Source of the DNA: Chania fonticola_B
Lineage (GTDB): Bacteria; Pseudomonadota; Gammaproteobacteria; Enterobacterales; Enterobacteriaceae
Strand: one strand, 5' to 3'
Assembly (NCBI RefSeq): GCF_048537545.1
Contig: NZ_CP183218.1
Length of the DNA: 64,000 bases
The position numbers and the translations under genes were made by a program. The notes under the pieces are model-generated. The model saw only the letters and a list, made by a program, of their open reading frames with translations, was not told where the DNA came from and searched no databases. Shown piece after piece: positions 16,173-24,569 of the stretch (position 1 is its first letter; the number at the start of each line of letters is the position of its first letter).

Positions 16173-16367
16173 ATCATGCTGAACACCTCGTCCGCGAAAT
16201 ACTCATTTATTTCAGAACCTATTTATTGGACAGGTTTTCGCTAACATGCCCGTAGCTTCGGGGCCAAGGTTGATGAGGTTCCTATCAGCGTGATGCTTGG
16301 GCGAGAGAAAGCCACGGATCACTTTCAAGCAATCACGACTAAAGCTGATAATTATAGGGAGAATATA

Positions 16368-17117
16368 ATGAGTCGGAATTGGGATGTCACGATTGAGGAA
16401 CAAAATAAGCCTGCTTTCTACGAACAGGACTCTGGAGCGACAACCATAATGACCTTGGCCAATTTCCCGGACGAGGTATTGCCATTATTGCAGATGGAGA
16501 GCCTGATCACCTACGAAGCCATGATCTATTTCCGCTGTGAACTGTTAGTGGAATTAGGCTGTTATGATGGTCGTGCACTGGAAATTGCGCGGCTGCTAAA
16601 CACTCGCTATTTGGGGATCGATCTCAATCCACGGGCGATCCAACTATTGCGAATACGGATCGAGCGCGAAGGTATGACGGATCGCGCGGATACTATCATT
16701 GGTGACGTGCTTGTGCATACTACTCGAGGTCAGACGTTAATTGACTCACGGACACTATGTCTGCTGCCGTTCAATTTATTGGGTAATTTCCGCGATCCCA
16801 CACCATTGCTAAAACAGTTGGCCATGCTGAATGTGACGGCAGTGATATGTGTGTTTAGCAATAGTTCTGAGGCAACCCGTGTGCGGCAGGACTATTATCT
16901 CAGATGTGGCGTGCAGCAATTGGAACGCCATCCACTGGAGGATGGGATGGTCTTTACGGGAGCAAGGGGATTCTATTCGCGCTCCTACACCAGAGAGTCT
17001 TTTCATGCTCTGCTTGCGCAATGCGGTTTGACGATCGTTCGGGCGAGCGAGAGCCTGTTAGCTTACTGTGCGACGGTGAAGCTCGATACCAAATATAGTG
17101 AGGTGGGTTGTGAATAA
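16368..17117 (+). CDS. SAM-dependent methyltransferase-like protein
   Basis: A 249-aa protein with a class I methyltransferase core. LLVELGCYDGRALEIA corresponds to motif I (E/DxGxGxG-like), YLGIDLNPRAI follows as the acidic ribose-binding strand, and DTIIGDVL as motif II/III. The C-terminal half is not familiar. ATG 16368 with AGGGAG 7 nt upstream is chosen over an earlier GTG at 16290, whose extra residues have no family support. It sits 195 bp after the carrier-protein gene, a larger gap than elsewhere in the cluster. It is probably a tailoring O- or N-methyltransferase; the substrate is unknown. A long-armed inverted repeat (ATATCGCC 17132-17139 / GGCGATAT 17175-17182) lies between it and the transporter. 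Confidence 0.7.
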   Translation: MSRNWDVTIEEQNKPAFYEQDSGATTIMTLANFPDEVLPLLQMESLITYEAMIYFRCELLVELGCYDGRALEIARLLNTRYLGIDLNPRAIQLLRIRIEREGMTDRADTIIGDVLVHTTRGQTLIDSRTLCLLPFNLLGNFRDPTPLLKQLAMLNVTAVICVFSNSSEATRVRQDYYLRCGVQQLERHPLEDGMVFTGARGFYSRSYTRESFHALLAQCGLTIVRASESLLAYCATVKLDTKYSEVGCE

Positions 17118-17225
17118 GTGCCATGAAGTATATATCGCCGTATCTGCAGGTGTTCGGCACATACCCTTATGCATGGCGATATCTCTCATTTTTTCCATCA
17201 CTGAATTACGGGAGGGTTAATTACC

Positions 17226-18392
17226 ATGTCTTTTATAGTTTATCTGCTCGGTGCTGGCATTTTCGCGCTCACGACCAGCGAATATATGGTTTCAGGATTA
17301 ATGCCTGAATTATCGGCGGAGTTTAACGTGTCATTTCCGGCCATTGGCTATCTGGTGACGATCTATGCTGGCACGATGGCTATTGGTGGACCACTGCTGA
17401 CGGTGGGTCTACTCAAAGTCTCCCGGAAAAATGCGTTGCTCGGGTTAATTGCCTTGTTCATCGTTGGCCAAGTCATTGGTTCTATGGCACAAGGTTATAA
17501 CATCATGGTTGTTGCACGGGTCATCACCGGTATTGCCGCTGCGGCGTTCTTCGGTGTGGCACTGACAACCTGCGCTGAACTTGTTGACCAGAAGCTGTTT
17601 GCCCGGGCGGCGTCAGTAGTCCTCGGCGGTTTAATGGTGGGGACCGTGTTCGGTCTGCCAGGCGCGACTTTGCTGGGGGAATGGTTCGGCTGGCGCGTGA
17701 GCTTCATGGTCGTGGCCGTCATTGCCTTACTGGTTGGGCTGCTGGTCATTAAGGTGATGCCAGCGATGCCAGCGCCATCAGGTACGTCATCGCTGAGATC
17801 GGAATTGGCCGCGTTCAAAAGCGGTAAACTGTGGGGGATCTACGCAACCAGCCTGCTGCTTATTGGCGCGACTTTCGCTGGCTTCACCTACTTCGTACCG
17901 ATCCTGACCGATATCAGCGGCTTCTCACCGGCAACGGTGCCACTCCTGCTCGTCATCTACGGCCTTGCAACGCTGGTAGGGAACACTATCGTGGGCCGGC
18001 TGGCTGATGCGCATACCATCGCGGTGATTGTTGTCGGCCTGGTGGCAACGATTGCTGCTATGGTTATCTTTGCCATGTTCGGCCAAATCAAAGCGGTTGC
18101 CGTGGCGGCGCTGGTGGTGATTGGCCTGACGGGGGTGTCGATGAATCCAGCTTTGGTGACGCGTGGCGCGCGGGTTGGCCGGAACAACATGTTGGTTAAT
18201 TCGGTACATACGGCCTGCATTATGCTGGGTGTTATGGTTGGTTCCTGGATTGGCGGAGTAGGTATCAGCGCAGGACTGGGCTTACCGGGAGCATTATGGA
18301 TTGGTGCCGGCTTGGCGATATTGGCCCTGGCGACTCTGGCGCCAGAATTCAGGGCTACTCGCTCACCAGTCATTAGTCATCCGGTTGAGTAA
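17226..18392 (+). CDS. MFS efflux transporter, DHA1 drug:H+ antiporter type
   Basis: A 388-aa polytopic membrane protein with about 12 hydrophobic segments in two halves. The N-terminal 'FALTTSEYMVSGLMPEL' and the motif-C-like 'VARVITGIAAAAFFGVA' are characteristic of the CmlA/AraJ/YdhP branch of DHA1 exporters. A strong GGGAGGG lies 10 nt before ATG 17226. Position at the end of the biosynthetic operon, just before the ClpP-like gene, suggests product export and self-protection. Not proven; substrate breadth in this family is wide. Confidence 0.88.
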   Translation: MSFIVYLLGAGIFALTTSEYMVSGLMPELSAEFNVSFPAIGYLVTIYAGTMAIGGPLLTVGLLKVSRKNALLGLIALFIVGQVIGSMAQGYNIMVVARVITGIAAAAFFGVALTTCAELVDQKLFARAASVVLGGLMVGTVFGLPGATLLGEWFGWRVSFMVVAVIALLVGLLVIKVMPAMPAPSGTSSLRSELAAFKSGKLWGIYATSLLLIGATFAGFTYFVPILTDISGFSPATVPLLLVIYGLATLVGNTIVGRLADAHTIAVIVVGLVATIAAMVIFAMFGQIKAVAVAALVVIGLTGVSMNPALVTRGARVGRNNMLVNSVHTACIMLGVMVGSWIGGVGISAGLGLPGALWIGAGLAILALATLAPEFRATRSPVISHPVE

Positions 18393-18460
18393 AGTGCTGC
18401 ACTAACCACGGACCCCGAGCTTGATGGCGGGGACGATCCATAAAACAGACGAGGTATAAG

Positions 18461-19039
18461 ATGGCAGAAAAAACGGCAATAAGTCCCCCTCAGCGCGATG
18501 GCTTTTTGGACGAGAGAACCTTCAAGTCGCGAACTATCTTGTTGTTTGGGGAAATCAACGACACGGTGGCCTACAATGTCGTCAAGCAACTGGTGGCGCT
18601 GTCCGACGAGGCTTGCGAGCCGATTAATTTCCTGATTTGTTCACCAGGCGGCCATGTAGAGTCGGGTGATGTGATCCACGATGTCGTCCGCTTTATTAGT
18701 GCCCCTGTCAATATGATCGGCAGCGGTTGGGTAGGGAGCGCCGCGGTTAATGTGTTCTTGGCGGTCCCCAAGGAACGCCGCTTCTGTTTGACCAATACCC
18801 GTTTTCTGATCCACCAGCCTAGCGGCGGTATTGGCGGTCAGGCTACCGATGTGGCACTTCAGGCCAGAGAAATTATCCGCATCAGGGAAAGGATCGCGGC
18901 CTTGATCGCCAGCCAAACCGGGCAGAAGCTGGAAAAGGTTTTGCACGATATTGAGCGCGATTTTTGGATGCCAGCGGCAGAAGCGATCGACTATGGCCTG
19001 GTGTCAAAAGTCATTGTCAGCGAAAAGGAAATAACCTAA
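18461..19039 (+). CDS. ClpP-family serine peptidase paralogue, candidate self-resistance protein
   Basis: A 192-aa member of peptidase family S14. Ser93 (VGSAAV), His118 (IHQPSGG) and Asp167 (ERDFW) fall at exactly the spacing of the E. coli ClpP triad Ser97/His122/Asp171, and flanking stretches such as RFCL, GQATD and REI are shared. It should therefore be catalytically competent. The N-terminus differs: ClpP's propeptide and the axial-loop segment (ALVPMVIEQT) are absent, replaced by a short unrelated sequence. The nucleophile loop reads GSGWVGSAA instead of GQAASMGA. These are places where ClpX/ClpA docking and inhibitor access would change. It closes the NRPS operon, not a clpX operon. 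A duplicated target as resistance to a ClpP-directed metabolite is the favoured reading. Confidence 0.9.
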   Translation: MAEKTAISPPQRDGFLDERTFKSRTILLFGEINDTVAYNVVKQLVALSDEACEPINFLICSPGGHVESGDVIHDVVRFISAPVNMIGSGWVGSAAVNVFLAVPKERRFCLTNTRFLIHQPSGGIGGQATDVALQAREIIRIRERIAALIASQTGQKLEKVLHDIERDFWMPAAEAIDYGLVSKVIVSEKEIT

Positions 19040-19044
19040 GCATC

Positions 19045-19077
19045 GCTGACCGGTCCTGCATTGCAGTACCGGTCAGC
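19045..19077. terminator. Strong hairpin between the convergent clpP-like and waaL genes
   Basis: GCTGACCGGT (19045-19054) pairs perfectly with ACCGGTCAGC (19068-19077), and the loop contains a further CTGCA/TGCAG pairing. It is placed 6 bp after the clpP-like stop and between converging transcripts. There is no clear T-run, so it may be a bidirectional, Rho-assisted or weak terminator. Confidence 0.6.
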
Positions 19078-19100
19078 CAGTGACGGCATTTCCACAGACC

Positions 19101-20369
19101 TTAACGTCGAGCAGGATCTGGCTGGGACGAAGTAACTCGGTAGCCTGCCAGCACGGCAGCCAATACCATAAACAGATGCCCCTCGGCGGAATCGAGCAGG
19201 AACGAGTTGAACAGGTGGCAGGCCAGATAACTGCCGAGCACGGCAACCATCAGATTGCGGCAGGCTGTTGATTGCCGCCAGGCTACTCGGAAGCAGCACC
19301 ACATCCAGCCCAGAAACAGCGCCAGCCCCAGCAAGCCATTTTGTACCGTTTCCAGCAGGTATTCATTGTGCGGGTTATGCACGCCGTAACCGGTCTGCGC
19401 ATTACCATACCAGAAACTCCCGGCCCCGTTACCCAGCAGTGGGGCCTGTTTTATCAGGCGCAGCGATTCACGGGCAAAGGCGGTGCGCTGTCCCATCGAG
19501 TTGTCGCAAGCCTGATAGGCCTGCTCTGCCGGGGCCAACACGCAATTGCGTACCTCAGCAAGGCCGAGCGTCAGGCGCTCCGTCGCTCTATTGGGGATAA
19601 AAATCAGCATAATGGCCAGCAGCAAACCACAGGCTAGTACCCCCAGCCGCTGCCAGCGGGGTAGCGTCAGCAGTAACCAAAGCCCCACGCCGACCAATAG
19701 CGCCACATAGCCGGTACGCCCCTGTACCATCAGCAGTACGTTCGCCGTTGCCAGTAGAACCAATGCCCCATAGCACCAACGCAGCACACCTGATTGCGCA
19801 AAAGCGCGGGTTAGCCATATCAATGCAGCAAACGCCATAAACACGTTCTGGGTTATCTGCAGTTTAAACACCGTTGGATTCTGCGGATCGAGGCCACCCA
19901 GCGTTACATGCCCGACCCCCGAAATCAGGCTGATCGCCAGTATCACGGCATTGGCGATCAGAAAACCGCTGATAAAGCGGGTGATAAGCCTGGAGTCGGT
20001 GATAAAGAACAGTGCCAAGGGCAACACAAACAGTAGCTTTTGATACTTGCCGACCATCTTCGGGCCGTATTCGTGGTGCTGGGTCAATAACGAGGCGGCC
20101 AGCAGTGCAAACATCAATGCGGGCAGCCATACCAGCGGTTGTTTGAGCAAAGGCATCAGGTGGCGATAGTCACGCTGCCACAGCAGACATAGCGCCGCTA
20201 ACACCAGCGAAGCATTCATCAGCGCATTGGAGGTCGGCAGGGATACGCCGAGCAAAAACGCCGTGAAGCCAAATAGCCCAAGGCGGGCAGGGGAGAGTAA
20301 CGATACGGAATAGGGTTCGGTGGATGGCATGGAGTGGCTCAAATCAGGGTTAATTAAACACGGTGTCAT
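19101..20369 (-). CDS. waaL: O-antigen ligase (WaaL family)
   Basis: A 422-aa integral membrane protein with about 10-12 hydrophobic segments and a large periplasmic loop (about 250-330). The loop ends in YGVHNPHNEYLLETVQNGLLG, the H-N-E signature of the Wzy_C/O-antigen ligase family. WaaL joins undecaprenyl-linked O-antigen to lipid A-core in the periplasm. The start overlaps the end of the upstream waaQ-like gene by 20 bp, giving a core-LPS operon. In the natural-product context it is simply the chromosomal neighbour on the right. Wzy-type O-antigen polymerase is the alternative, made less likely by the heptosyltransferase partner. Confidence 0.8.
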   Translation of the reverse strand: MTPCLINPDLSHSMPSTEPYSVSLLSPARLGLFGFTAFLLGVSLPTSNALMNASLVLAALCLLWQRDYRHLMPLLKQPLVWLPALMFALLAASLLTQHHEYGPKMVGKYQKLLFVLPLALFFITDSRLITRFISGFLIANAVILAISLISGVGHVTLGGLDPQNPTVFKLQITQNVFMAFAALIWLTRAFAQSGVLRWCYGALVLLATANVLLMVQGRTGYVALLVGVGLWLLLTLPRWQRLGVLACGLLLAIMLIFIPNRATERLTLGLAEVRNCVLAPAEQAYQACDNSMGQRTAFARESLRLIKQAPLLGNGAGSFWYGNAQTGYGVHNPHNEYLLETVQNGLLGLALFLGWMWCCFRVAWRQSTACRNLMVAVLGSYLACHLFNSFLLDSAEGHLFMVLAAVLAGYRVTSSQPDPARR

Positions 20370-21519
20370 TCACTGTGCGGGAAGTTGGGATTTCCAGGCA
20401 GGTGAGCTGGCGGTTTATGGCCCGGATAACCTCACTGGCGGGAATGGCGTCCAGATAACGTTCCGGGGTAGCGGTGTTCACCTCGTCGGGGTGGGGTAAT
20501 GAGCGGTAGTTGCCTGCCCATAACAGGATGTGCGGAGCCTGCCAGGGCGACCACTGTTGCAGATTGCTGGGGCCGAACAGCACGACGGAAGGCGTCTGCA
20601 GGGCGGCGGCCATATGCATCGCTACCGAATCCACCCCGATAAACAGCTTCGCCCGATCGATCAAGACGGCAAGCTCCGGCAGGTCCAGGCGACCGGCCAG
20701 ATTGACCACCCGTTGTGGCATGGCGCAGTGGGCCAGAATAGTAGCTATCAGGGCGATCTCATCGGCAGAACGCCCGCAGGTCAGCACCACGGTTTCTCCG
20801 CTGGCGGTGAGATGGTCGATAACCCGTGTGAATCCCGCCACCGACCAGGTTTTGAACGCCCAGCGCGCAGTAGGCTGGATCAGCACGAAATCCGTCAGGT
20901 GATGATGCTGGCTGAGGCGATCAATCTCATCGACATCGCGCTGCCGGTAAGCCTGGGTCACCTTGGTTTCCAAGGTGGGTAAGGCCAATGGGGACAGAAT
21001 CGAGAGGTTATTGAGCACGGTGTGCCGTTGGTTATGTCCGTCCACCGGCACCAACAACGAATGACAAGCCCGCCACAGCCGGTTATTACGCTTGGGGTAA
21101 GCAAACCCCAGGCTGAACGTCGGTTTGAGAAAGCGACAATACAACGCCGCCCGCCACTGGTCGGACAGATTAATCACCAGGTCGTAGTGGCCAGTGTTGA
21201 GACTGTTCCACAGGGCTTGCTCACCGCGATACTGTGCCTTGCAGCTCTGCCGTTTTAGGCTGCGATCGACGGTATAGGTCAAATAGACATCCCGATTGCC
21301 CGCCAGCATCGCCTCGGTACCGTCATACACCAGCACGTCAATCAGGGCGTTGGGGTAATTGGCGCGCAGCGTACTGAGCAACGGGGTAGTTAGCAGGACA
21401 TCACCAAAGTGACGCAGCTTGATCACCAGGATGCGCTGTACCCGATCGCGGTGCAGTAGTCCGTTGGGCAAGCGACGGTCAGGTAACACGGCCTTGCCAG
21501 CACTCATCGCGAACGTCAT
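20350..21519 (-). CDS. waaQ: LPS core heptosyltransferase, WaaQ-like (GT9)
   Basis: A 389-aa glycosyltransferase family 9 protein. Seen: N-terminal RILVIKLRHFGDVLLTTP (GT9 opening, very like WaaQ), QPTARWAFKTW in the middle, and GVDSVAMHMAAAL plus LFGPSNLQQWSPW near the ADP-heptose site. WaaQ adds the branch heptose III to the inner core at the cytoplasmic face. The product is about 25 residues longer at its N-terminus than usual; a later start is possible, since no strong RBS precedes the first ATG. It is followed by waaL with a 20-bp overlap. No JUMPstart/ops element was found in the 250 bp upstream. Confidence 0.85.
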   Translation of the reverse strand: MTFAMSAGKAVLPDRRLPNGLLHRDRVQRILVIKLRHFGDVLLTTPLLSTLRANYPNALIDVLVYDGTEAMLAGNRDVYLTYTVDRSLKRQSCKAQYRGEQALWNSLNTGHYDLVINLSDQWRAALYCRFLKPTFSLGFAYPKRNNRLWRACHSLLVPVDGHNQRHTVLNNLSILSPLALPTLETKVTQAYRQRDVDEIDRLSQHHHLTDFVLIQPTARWAFKTWSVAGFTRVIDHLTASGETVVLTCGRSADEIALIATILAHCAMPQRVVNLAGRLDLPELAVLIDRAKLFIGVDSVAMHMAAALQTPSVVLFGPSNLQQWSPWQAPHILLWAGNYRSLPHPDEVNTATPERYLDAIPASEVIRAINRQLTCLEIPTSRTVNDTVFN

Positions 21520-21614
21520 ATTTTGCTGATATATCCCAGAGAACGATAAAAGGCGATCTTATAGGTGGCGGAAAGACAAAGATAATTGGTTGTACAGATC
21601 AATAAGATCAGACC

Positions 21615-21631
21615 GATCGTTGAAAACGATC
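21615..21631. promoter_or_regulatory. Palindrome upstream of waaQ
   Basis: GATCGTT-GAA-AACGATC is a perfect inverted repeat with 7-bp arms, about 100 bp upstream of the waaQ start in the waaQ-fdhF intergenic region. It is operator-like; the factor is unknown. Confidence 0.35.
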
Positions 21632-21761
21632 AATCCTTTATAAAGTAAGGGGGTATTGTGCGGGGGTGTGAGCCACGGGATAAATCGTCTATTAGGAATT
21701 TTAGTATGGCAGCCACTGACAGAAGTGTGAGGATGAATAGCGGGTGGTGAGAGATGCGTGG

Positions 21762-21794
21762 AAAGCCGAACCTCGTCCTTGAGGTTCGGCTTTT
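21762..21794 (-). terminator. Terminator after fdhF
   Basis: AAAGCCGAACCTC (21762-21774) and GAGGTTCGGCTTT (21781-21793) form a 13-bp perfect stem with a 6-nt loop, 6 bp beyond the fdhF stop. The stem has U-rich edges on both strands, so it could act in either direction. It serves fdhF; the waaQ side transcribes away. Confidence 0.85.
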
Positions 21795-21799
21795 ACAGA

Positions 21800-23944
21800 T
21801 TAGCCCGCAGCGGCCTCGCGGAGGCGCTGTTTGATCTTGCTGTACTCCTGCTGAACATAGTGTTCTGCCTGCCCTTGATCCTTAATGGGCTCAATCTGCA
21901 CGGCACAGTATTTGTATTCCGGCGTTTTGGTTATCGGGCTGAGGTTTTCCGCCACCAGCTCGTTACAGGCACCGATCCACCATTGGTAGGTCATGTAGAT
22001 CGCACCCCGGTTAGGACGTTCGCTGACGTTGGCACGGGTAATAACTTTGCCCTGACGTGAACGTACCCACACCAAGGCCTGATCCTCAATCCCTAGCCGT
22101 GCGGCGTCTTCCGAGTTGACCTGTACATAGCCTGGTTCATCGGCCAACGCGACCAGTGCCTTACAGTTGCCGGTCATCGAACGGCAGGAGTAATGGCCCA
22201 CTTCGCGTACCGTCGACAGCACGAACGGGAACTCATCGCTGAGCTGATCGATCGGCGGAGCCCATTCACAGGTAAAGAACTCTGCTTTGCCACCGGGCCG
22301 AGAGAATTCCCCGCCTTCGTACAGATAAGGGGTACCTGGGTGATCCAACGTTGGGCATGGCCACTGAATGTAGGCCAGATCCGCCATCTTCTCGTAGGTA
22401 GCGCCATAGTAGAGTGGGCACAGCTCGCGCAGTTCGTCCCAGATTTCCTGCGTGTTGTTGTAGTGCATCGGGTAACCCATGGCCGTCGACATCAGGCTGA
22501 TGATCTGCCAGTCCGTCTTCACATCGCCCACCGGCTCCACCGCCTTATAGAAGCGTTGGAAGCCGCGGTCTGCCGCGGTATACACCCCTTCATGCTCGCC
22601 CCAGGAGGTTGCCGGGAAAACAACGTCGGCAATTGCGGCGGTTTTGGTCATGAAGATATCCTGCACAATCAGCAAATCCAGCTTCTCAAAGGTTCTACGG
22701 ATGGTGGCTAAATCCGGCTCCGTTTGCAGCGGATCTTCCCCCATGATGTAATGCGCTTTGAGTTTGCCATGGTCGATATTGTGCGGCACTTCGCTCAACG
22801 CATAGCCGATCTCGGCTGGCATCGCGTCGATCCCCCATGCGTTGGCAAACCTTTCCCGTGCCTCGGCATCCGTGACCTGGAAATAGCCGGGCAGGGTGTT
22901 TGGCAACGCGCCCATATCACAGGCACCCTGAACGTTATTCTGCCCGCGCACCGGGTTAACCCCGACGTTCGGCTTACCCAGGTTACCGGTCAGCATCGCC
23001 AGGCTGGTCAGCGCTCGCACGGTTTCCACGCCCTGATAGAACTGGGTGACGCCCATGCCCCACAGGATGGTGGCCGTCGGCGCGCTGGCATACATGCGTG
23101 CCGTTTCACGGATTTGCTGAGCGGTTAGGCCCGTGGTTTTTTCAACCGACTCCGGTGGGTAGTCCGCCACGATGGCGCGATACTCATCGAACTGCTCGGT
23201 ATGCTGCTCAACAAACGCCTGATCGTACAGGTTCTCCTCAATCATCACATGAGAGAGCGCGTTGATCAGGGCGATGTTGGAACCGTTTTTCAACGGTAAA
23301 TGGATATCCGCAATACGCGCCGTTTCGATATAGCGCGGATCGCAAACAATGACTTTGGCTCCTTTCTCCTTCGCCTTGAGAATGCGGCGGGCGACAATAG
23401 GATGTGAGTCCGCGGCGTTATAGCCGAAGACAAAAATACACTGGGTATCCTCAATCTCGCAGATTGAGTTACTCATGGCGCCGTTACCGACCGATCGCTG
23501 CAGACCTGCAACCGAGGGGCCGTGTCAGACGCGTGCGCAACAGTCGATATTGTTGGTACCGACGGTGGCGCGAGCAAATTTCTGCATCACATAGTTGGCT
23601 TCGTTACCGGGCCCACGTGAGGAACCGGTCGTCATAATCGCATTCGGGCCGTATTTCTCTTTAACGGCCAGCAGGCGTGAACTGGCGAACTCAATGGCCT
23701 CTTCCCAGGACACCGACTCCAGTTTGCCACCTCGTTCCCGCCTGATCATCGGCGTTTTCAGCCGTGGCGTCAGGATCTTGGTATCGTGAACGAAATCCCA
23801 GCCGTAATACCCTTTCAGGCATAGCTCGCCCTGATTGGTCACGCCGTTAGCGCCTTCGGCCTTAACGATCCTGCCGTTGTCGACTATCAGGTTGATTTTG
23901 CAACCTGAAGCGCAATAGGGGCAGACCGTGATGACTGTTTTCAT
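21800..23944 (-). CDS. fdhF: Formate dehydrogenase-H, selenocysteine-containing
   Basis: Molybdenum/[4Fe-4S] formate dehydrogenase of the formate hydrogenlyase complex, oxidising formate to CO2 and passing electrons to the hydrogenase side. The frame is interrupted once, by TGA at 23525-23527 in CCARV-U-HGPSVAGL, exactly where E. coli FdhF has selenocysteine 140. A SECIS-like hairpin follows, so this is one gene of 714 residues, not a pseudogene. The N-terminus MKTVITVCPYCASGC plus a later LCLKG cysteine binds the [4Fe-4S] cluster. ATG 23944 is chosen over an in-frame ATG 11 codons earlier because GGAG lies 8 nt upstream and the family starts here. It has its own sigma-54 promoter and terminator. 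It lies directly behind the hydrogenase operon, as in the FHL-2 loci of Pectobacterium. Confidence 0.96.
23485..23527 (-). promoter_or_regulatory. Bacterial SECIS element of fdhF
   Basis: Directly after the UGA (23525-23527, read on the minus strand) the RNA contains GGTTGCAGGTCTGC, the apical stem-loop sequence of the E. coli fdhF SECIS recognised by SelB. Spacing to the UGA and the flanking CACGGCCCC and CGATCGGTCGGTAA blocks also match. Decoding needs selABCD elsewhere in the genome. Confidence 0.9.
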
Positions 23945-24041
23945 CTCCAGCACTCCTTGTTTAAACCTGTTCGACATTGCTCAACACGCCACTGGGCCTG
24001 AAAATCTCCCCGGTGACGAAAAATGTGTCTCACTTATTTGA

Positions 24042-24057
24042 AGCATAAATTGTGCCA
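24042..24057 (-). promoter_or_regulatory. Sigma-54 promoter of fdhF
   Basis: Read on the minus strand: TGGCAC-AATTT-ATGCT. It has GG at -24 and GC at -12 with the required 10-nt separation, and is close to the known E. coli fdhF promoter. It is about 100 bp before the fdhF start. It makes fdhF a separate FhlA-dependent unit from hyf. Confidence 0.8.
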
Positions 24058-24116
24058 CGCTGACTTGATGTGGATTAATGGCACGCCTGTATTACTCGAT
24101 AATCATTGGCAGAGGT

Positions 24117-24569
24117 TTACAACTGCTCAAAACCTTCTCCCGTATCCCATATTGATAACCGCTGATAAATCGCCCGTACCGCCTGTGTCACTTTCTCCGT
24201 CATCGGGAAATAAAACATCACCACGTCCGGCTGAACGCCGAGAAATATCACTTCCTCAATATCCTCACGTAGCTGGTCGATCAGGAAATTGAGCGGCATA
24301 TTGTGGGTGCTCATAAAGAACATCTCGGCAATATCGTCAGGATTGACGATACGGATTTCGCCAGGAGCCAGCTCCATATCGGTGGCATCGACAATCACCA
24401 ACCGGCTGGGCTTAAGATCGCGGATCTGATGCGTGACGTTTTCGGGGGTGGAACCGCCGTTGACGGCGATCCAACCCTCGATTGGCGCGTCAGCCATCAT
24501 TTCGGCCAGCAATGGCCCGGCACCGTCGTCACCCATCATGCTATTGCCTACGGTAAGGACGACATTCAT
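24117..24569 (-). CDS. hycI: Hydrogenase 3/4 maturation endopeptidase HycI
   Basis: A 150-aa nickel-dependent endopeptidase (peptidase family M52/A31) that trims the C-terminus of the hydrogenase large subunit after Ni insertion. Seen: N-terminal LTVGNSMMGDDGAGP with the metal-binding Asp, VIVDATDMEL, and MSTHNMPL with the histidine ligand. It is in the same operon as its substrate HyfG and overlaps hyfJ by 4 bp. It is the last gene of the hyf operon; E. coli hyf lacks this gene and relies on the hyc copy, whereas here it is built in. Confidence 0.93.
   Translation of the reverse strand: MNVVLTVGNSMMGDDGAGPLLAEMMADAPIEGWIAVNGGSTPENVTHQIRDLKPSRLVIVDATDMELAPGEIRIVNPDDIAEMFFMSTHNMPLNFLIDQLREDIEEVIFLGVQPDVVMFYFPMTEKVTQAVRAIYQRLSIWDTGEGFEQL

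Noticed and set aside
21520..21780. JUMPstart/ops element expected before LPS core genes
   Set aside because: The ops core (GGCGGTAG or its complement) is not present upstream of waaQ.
23525..23527. In-frame stop codon splitting fdhF, as if a pseudogene
   Set aside because: It is UGA at the exact selenocysteine position with a matching SECIS hairpin, so it is recoding, not decay.
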